Positions 7,590 through 10,000 of a stretch of 10,000 nucleotides of DNA are shown piece by piece. The notes under the pieces were generated by a model. It had not been told where the DNA came from. It ran no database searches and worked only from the letters and a program-made list of their open reading frames with translations. Numbering within the stretch: the first letter of the stretch is position 1; the number at the start of each line of letters is the position of its first letter. Source of the stretch: Chrysomallon squamiferum (Eukaryota; Mollusca; Gastropoda; Neomphalida; Peltospiridae). Made by a program: the position numbers and the translations under genes. Where the stretch lies: the NCBI GenBank assembly GCA_012295275.1, contig CM022677.1:24585764-24595763 (forward strand), in the 5' to 3' direction.

Positions 7590-8425
7590 AAAAAAAATAA
7601 AGTTGTTACTGTAAACATTGAATGTGAACAGGTTGCTTGCATGGAATGTTATCTGACATTTCCAAGCCGTTTTATCTTCAAGCTTGACCGCCTGAATGGT
7701 CATCATGAAGAGCCTATGTCCAGGTTGATTACGTACGCAGGAACACTGGTAACCGTCTTCAGCTACGGTGTCTTCACAAGATGCTTGCACGACACACGGT
7801 GACGAAAACGATAATCCATCTTGTCTTTGGAAATGAATAGTTGCAAAAATATCGTCATCGGGAACGACAGAACAGAACAGAGAGTAAGACTGACCCAGAA
7901 CGGCGTTAGGCGGACCGTTCATAGCCACAGAAAGTACTGTAAGAGAAATATTAATTAAAAGTCTGTTGATGTAACGTGTGTATTTTAACACATTAAAAAA
8001 TTAAAAGAAAGAAGAATAGGAAGGAAATAAATAAATAAATAAATAAAAGAAAAAGAATAATTAAAATTTCTGTTTTTTTAAAATTATTCTTAAAATTATG
8101 TATGAATTTATGCATCTGTGTGTGTTTGTGTTTGTGTGTGTGTGTGCATATATATGTGTGTATGTTTATATATGTATATGTACGAATAAAAACACACGCA
8201 CAGATAGATACACACATACTTACCTATAAACACTCCCACACATCTCCATACATACACACATATATACATATATACATACACACAACTACATACTGACATA
8301 CATACATACATATAGATACACAAGTAAATAATAGTACTTCGGTTTAATATCCCGTTCACAGAAGAAATGGCAGATATTATCAGAAATCCTATTAGCACAA
8401 ACTTTTCACATGTTTCTTTCAGCAT
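5593..8425 (-). CDS. Right-copy gene: secreted four-Ig-domain protein (5 recognised exons)
   Basis: Minus-strand gene assembled by eye from exons 8338-8425 (signal peptide), 7610-7936 (Ig1), 7003-7329 (Ig2), 6112-6438 (Ig3) and 5601-5927 (Ig4). The introns are 401, 280, 564 and 184 bp. Each starts GT and ends AG, and each is phase 1. The five exons give 1396 coding nt, about 465 residues, without a stop. Ig4 ends at a good donor (A then GTAAGT), so more 3' exons may exist. If that donor is not used, the frame reaches TAA at 5593-5595 after Ser-Lys, giving a secreted protein of about 467 residues. No membrane segment is seen outside the signal peptide. The Ig assignment rests on the B-strand Cys, the E-strand pattern Y-x-M-T-I, and the F-strand D-x-x-x-W-x-C. 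The family name is unknown to me. Extracellular recognition or adhesion is inferred from the domain type only. Confidence 0.8.
5601..5927 (-). CDS. Right-copy exon 5: Ig-like domain 4
   Basis: Phase 1-1 exon of 327 nt. The acceptor is TTTTTACGCTAG and the donor is A then GTAAGTAAC, the best consensus donor in the gene. The domain opens V-S-V-Q-M-T-G-K-P-R-V-I-L-G, so the G-P-P-N of domains 1-3 is changed. The B strand is F-F-C-P-V, followed by T-V-C, D-T-N-C, Y-E-C-G-C and R-W-R-C at the family spacing. The Asp usual before the F strand is replaced by His, and this E-F stretch is strongly basic (K-K-H-H-R-R). An (AT)n/(ACT)n array lies in the intron just upstream. It may be the last coding exon through the TAA at 5593-5595, or may splice on. 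Confidence 0.82.
5953..6002. repeat. (AT)n then (ACT)n, intron Ig3-Ig4, right copy
   Basis: Occupies the acceptor-proximal part of the intron. The Ig4 polypyrimidine tract lies between it and exon 5. Confidence 0.92.
6112..6438 (-). CDS. Right-copy exon 4: Ig-like domain 3
   Basis: Phase 1-1 exon of 327 nt. The acceptor is CTGTATTTTTACAG and the donor is A then GTAAGA. The domain opens V-T-V-Q-M-Y-G-P-P-N-I-V-L-G, and carries two N-glycosylation sequons (N-Y-T just before the B-strand cysteine and N-T-T after the C-G-C pair). It has the six cysteines at the family spacing and an S-W-R-C F strand. The first half of the coding sequence is identical at every base to the left copy, while the second half differs at about one base in ten. 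Domain 3 is closest in its opening to domain 1 (G-P-P-N-x-V-L-G), suggesting that the four domains arose by internal duplication. Confidence 0.87.
6736..6812. repeat. (GT)n array, intron Ig2-Ig3, right copy
   Basis: About 38 GT units with one GC interruption at 6764-6765. Absent from the left-copy intron, so it arose or expanded after the duplication. Confidence 0.96.
6847..6958. repeat. (TATC)n imperfect array, intron Ig2-Ig3, right copy
   Basis: TATC/TGTC/TACC repeats. Homologous to the shorter array at 862-931, and followed by the conserved GTCGATGCTATTTTAGTTAC before the Ig2 donor in both copies. Confidence 0.9.
7003..7329 (-). CDS. Right-copy exon 3: Ig-like domain 2
   Basis: Phase 1-1 exon of 327 nt. 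The acceptor is ATTCTTCAAG and the donor is A then GTAAGC. The domain opens S-L-Q-M-H-G-P-P-N-V-V-L-D and has the six family cysteines at the invariant spacing, plus one extra cysteine three residues before the B-strand one (R-C-T-L-F-C). That extra cysteine is also present in the left copy, so it marks domain 2 and could be free for an inter-chain bond. The E and F strands read Y-T-M-T-I and D-R-S-M-W-R-C. It differs from its left-copy partner at about 28 of 108 residues, many of them between the second and fifth family cysteines. Confidence 0.85.
7366..7590. repeat. (GT)n and (AC)n arms, intron Ig1-Ig2, right copy
   Basis: GT array (7385-7419), 80 bp of complex DNA, CAA array (7498-7515) and AC array (7551-7584). 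The GT and AC arms are reverse complements about 130 bp apart within one 280-bp intron. Confidence 0.93.
7610..7936 (-). CDS. Right-copy exon 2: Ig-like domain 1
   Basis: Phase 1-1 exon of 327 nt. The acceptor is TTTCTCTTACAG and the donor is A then GTAACA. The domain opens with A-M-N-G-P-P-N-A-V-L-G, has the B-strand cysteine in L-F-C-S-V, a Q-R pair, the S-P-C-V-V-Q-A-S-C pair, the Y-Q-C-S-C pair, the E strand M-M-T-I, and W-K-C as the F strand. It closes with S-N-L-F-T-F-N-V-Y. The cysteine spacing is C-x25-C-x5-C-x10-C-x-C-x26-C. Two cysteines (first and last) fit the canonical Ig disulfide. The middle four probably form two extra bonds, which is inference. Joining to exon 1 makes an ATA codon at the junction. 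Reading past the donor enters CA and GT repeats. Confidence 0.83.
8026..8330. repeat. AAAT, TG-rich and CA-rich tracts, intron signal-Ig1, right copy
   Basis: AAAT units 8026-8046, a TG-rich tract 8112-8180 and a CA/CATA-rich tract 8188-8322. The two dinucleotide-rich tracts are again in inverted arrangement. This fills most of the 401-bp intron. Confidence 0.85.
8338..8425 (-). CDS. Right-copy exon 1: signal peptide
   Basis: First coding exon of the right gene. The ATG is at 8425-8423 with A at -3, a favourable context. It encodes 29 residues plus one base: a short polar start with Lys and Glu, a hydrophobic core (VLIGFLIISAISS), and a likely signal-peptidase site near V-N-G. The coding part ends at CGA-A just before a GTACTA donor. 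That donor is weak, but it is the one that gives phase 1, matching the downstream exon, and it is conserved in the left copy. The in-frame continuation past the donor runs into intronic CA/TA repeats, so it is not coding. A 5' UTR or an upstream noncoding exon cannot be defined from sequence. Confidence 0.8.
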
Positions 8426-8670
8426 CGTGTAATCTTTTTTTTTTTCTAACAGTAACTTGAAATTATCCGAACTTAGCGGGAAAAAAAGGACAAAATTAGA
8501 ACCAAAACTATCTTGATCTATATCTGAATACTCAGCATTTCCGATTTGACTGTAATGTGCGTTTATTTATATTTTTATATTTGTTTATTTAGTTATTTTG
8601 TTACATTTGTTTGTGTTTGTGTTTTTTTTGTGTTGTTCTCGTTTTGTTATTGATTTTTTTTCCTGCTTTG

Positions 8671-8732
8671 TTGCTATAAATTGTTTCTGAAATTTATCCA
8701 GTGAATTCAGATAATAAATGTCAAAATGATTT
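8671..8732 (-). promoter_or_regulatory. Conserved upstream island, right copy (possible proximal promoter)
   Basis: Partner of the left-copy island at 2467-2528, also about 250 bp upstream of the ATG. The TATA-like core is TATAAATT here. The shared part includes ATTTATCCAGTGA and ATAATAAATGTCAAAATGAT. It could be a core promoter, an untranslated first exon, or simply unmutated duplicate DNA. Confidence 0.4.
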
Positions 8733-8740
8733 TATTTGAA

Positions 8741-8762
8741 TTTTTTTTTTTTTTTTTTTTTT
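8741..8762. repeat. Poly(T) run
   Basis: Twenty-two T with flanking T-rich DNA in the upstream region of the right copy, next to the conserved island. Confidence 0.9.
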
Positions 8763-8879
8763 GATTTTTTGATTTAATTTTTATTTTCTTGCTTTTAATA
8801 TACGCCTGTTGTTTAATAATATATGTATGGATATATTTATATGTATGTATTTATGTAAATATCTATGTATCTAAGCACT

Positions 8880-8948
<69 letters not shown>

Positions 8949-8996
8949 TAATTGTGTATTATTATTTTTTTTTTATTTTTTTTTTTTTTTTTTTTT
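8880..8996. repeat. (GT)n and poly(T), upstream of right copy
   Basis: About 33 GT units (8880-8946), then T runs to 8996. The corresponding left-copy region has degenerate TATG repeats instead. Confidence 0.95.
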
Positions 8997-9050
8997 ATTA
9001 TTTTTATATGTGTTCGTGTTCACATTCTCGTTTGTTTAGGTTTATGTATT

Positions 9051-9108
9051 TTTATAATGATATAAATCATAATTAACTCTTTCCTCTGAAATACCATTAT
9101 GATGTAGA
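9051..9108. repeat. Distal conserved upstream block, right copy
   Basis: Partner of 2819-2878. Sequence to its right (from about 9109) has no counterpart to the right of 2878, which places the duplication border here. Confidence 0.5.
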
Positions 9109-9197
9109 AATTTTTAATTTCCAGTCTCTTCAAATGATACTCTAACATCCTTGAACCTGTACATTCGTTGTGTGCTCTAAGTACGTACAGATAATTT

Positions 9198-9206
9198 ACA
9201 CACACA

Positions 9207-9242
<36 letters not shown>
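9198..9242. repeat. (AC)n array
   Basis: About 20 AC units with a GAC interruption. It lies outside the duplicated unit, within otherwise featureless AT-rich DNA (9109-9300). Confidence 0.93.
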
Positions 9243-9244
<2 letters not shown>

Positions 9245-9302
9245 CATTTTGCTATAATGATTTGAATCAAATCATTCATTAATTATTTAATCTTTTTTCT
9301 AG

Positions 9303-9310
9303 AAAAAAAA

Positions 9311-9356
<46 letters not shown>

Positions 9357-9375
9357 ATTATTTATTTATCTATTA

Positions 9376-9429
<54 letters not shown>

Positions 9430-9454
9430 GTTGTTTTTTTTTTTTTTTTTTTTT
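9303..9454. repeat. A12-T33 palindromic run, (AT)n, long poly(T)
   Basis: Twelve A directly followed by 33 T (9303-9347), then (AT)n 9379-9411 and T runs to 9454. The A/T junction can fold into a small hairpin. Homopolymer lengths here may not be reliable in an assembly. Confidence 0.9.
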
Positions 9455-9558
9455 AGTACTCGGACCAAAAACAAAATTTAAATGATAAAAGTAAGTAAAT
9501 ATTTCACATATGAAAATGTCAAAAAAAGACAGTGAACCAATCGTTAGAGATAAAAGTA

Positions 9559-9655
9559 TGACGTAGGATTCCACGTCATTAGATCTCGTTGACGTAATAT
9601 GAAATTTTGTAAGTAGTGAAGTCCTATTCTGTAAATAATCGCTTCCTTTACGTCA
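9559..9655. promoter_or_regulatory. Cluster of four CRE-like TGACGT sites
   Basis: TGACGT occurs at 9559-9564 and 9590-9595 on the plus strand and as ACGTCA at 9573-9578 and 9650-9655. Two of them are the full octamer TGACGTAA in opposite orientations (9590-9597 and 9648-9655). In DNA this poor in G and C, four such hexamers in 97 bp are unlikely by chance. TGACGT is the known half-site for CREB/ATF-type bZIP factors. The block lies about 1.1 kb upstream of the right ATG and could serve that gene or an unseen gene to the right. Confidence 0.35.
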
Positions 9656-9944
9656 CGAAATTACGCGACCGAGAAATAAATATGACCAATGCTTTGGATA
9701 TTATAAAAATTATTGAATATATTTTGTTCTTGTTTTTTATGTGATCATAGGTGGATATTACTGGAATTGATGACATTGTTATTATTATTATTATTATTTT
9801 TCTGTTGAAATATCTAACTAGTACTTGTAGAAACTGTATTTTAACTTATGTTTTAACTTATGTTTTATTTTTCATGAAAGAGTGTGCTATAAATAGCAAC
9901 TGACATATTGTTCCGCTTTCGTGTTTTTCGCGTTTTCTTTTTTC
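9656..9944. other. Complex AT-rich DNA, no gene recognised
   Basis: About 290 bp with a short ATT run (9778-9797), a tandem TTTTAACTTATG pair near 9838-9863, and the TATA-like motif listed separately. No open frame with domain or splice support on either strand. Confidence 0.5.
9885..9906 (+). promoter_or_regulatory. TATA-like motif shared with the upstream islands
   Basis: TGCTATAAATA, four unmatched bases, then CTGACAT: the same arrangement as 2468-2489 in the left-copy island, and near-identical to 8672-8693. It contains a good TATA box in either orientation. No coding exon is recognised around it. Confidence 0.25.
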
Positions 9945-9980
9945 ATTCTTTCTTTCTTTCTTTCTTTCTTTTTTTTTTTT
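9945..9980. repeat. (TTTC)n and poly(T)
   Basis: About seven TTTC units running into T12 near the right edge. Confidence 0.9.
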
Positions 9981-10000
9981 AATTCTTATTTTAATTTATT

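Larger units (their letters stand above)
5601..9108. repeat. Tandem segmental duplication, right unit
   Basis: Partner of 1-2878 in direct orientation. The offset between units changes from about 5.7 to 6.2 kb because of microsatellite and intron length changes. Exon divergence of roughly 10-16 percent (with one identical block) shows these are paralogues and not a collapsed or repeated haplotype. Confidence 0.8.

Noticed and set aside
8108-8425. Unspliced reading of the signal exon as a 105-residue protein
   Set aside because: Beyond the donor at 8337 the frame translates CA/TA repeats that do not match the left copy. Splicing in phase 1 to Ig1 explains both copies.

Overview
Organism: the window looks like nuclear DNA of an animal, most likely a mollusc and possibly a cephalopod. 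It is very AT-rich and packed with microsatellites (AT, GATA, TGTA, GT, AG, AAT and AAAT arrays). Its coding DNA consists of short exons with GT/AG borders separated by introns of 180-560 bp. The mollusc or cephalopod assignment is inference from this texture and from the secreted Ig-domain family, not from a marker gene. No bacterial, organellar or RNA gene was recognised. Layout: two tandem copies of one minus-strand gene. The right copy (8425 down to 5601) has a signal-peptide exon of 88 coding nt followed by four Ig-like exons of exactly 327 nt each. The left copy has the same five exons from 2214 down to the left edge, where the fourth Ig exon is cut off. All introns that can be seen are phase 1, and every complete, intact Ig exon encodes the same cysteine spacing: C-x25-C-x5-C-x10-C-x-C-x26-C, with W-x-C at the last cysteine. 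Upstream DNA is duplicated too (2215-2878 and 8426-9108), so promoter-proximal sequence was copied with each gene. The right copy is intact across its recognised exons. The left copy carries a 1-nt deletion in Ig1 and a 1-nt insertion in Ig4, both in or next to A/T runs, so it is either a young pseudogene or affected by sequencing error. Gene-free stretches: 2879-5592 is a spacer made mostly of microsatellites, with one weak candidate for a terminal exon of the right copy near 4611. The stretch 9109-10000 has homopolymer and AT arrays, followed by a more complex AT-rich part with a cluster of CRE-like TGACGT sites (9559-9655) and a TATA-like motif (9885-9906). How the genes may work: each unit would give a secreted (or, with unseen 3' exons, possibly membrane-anchored) chain of four cysteine-rich Ig-like domains. 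Symmetric phase-1 exons of constant length allow domains to be added, lost or swapped without breaking frame. The two copies differ strongly in some exons and are identical over a 162-bp stretch of another. This is what a rapidly evolving recognition or adhesion family would look like, but no function is demonstrated by sequence alone.
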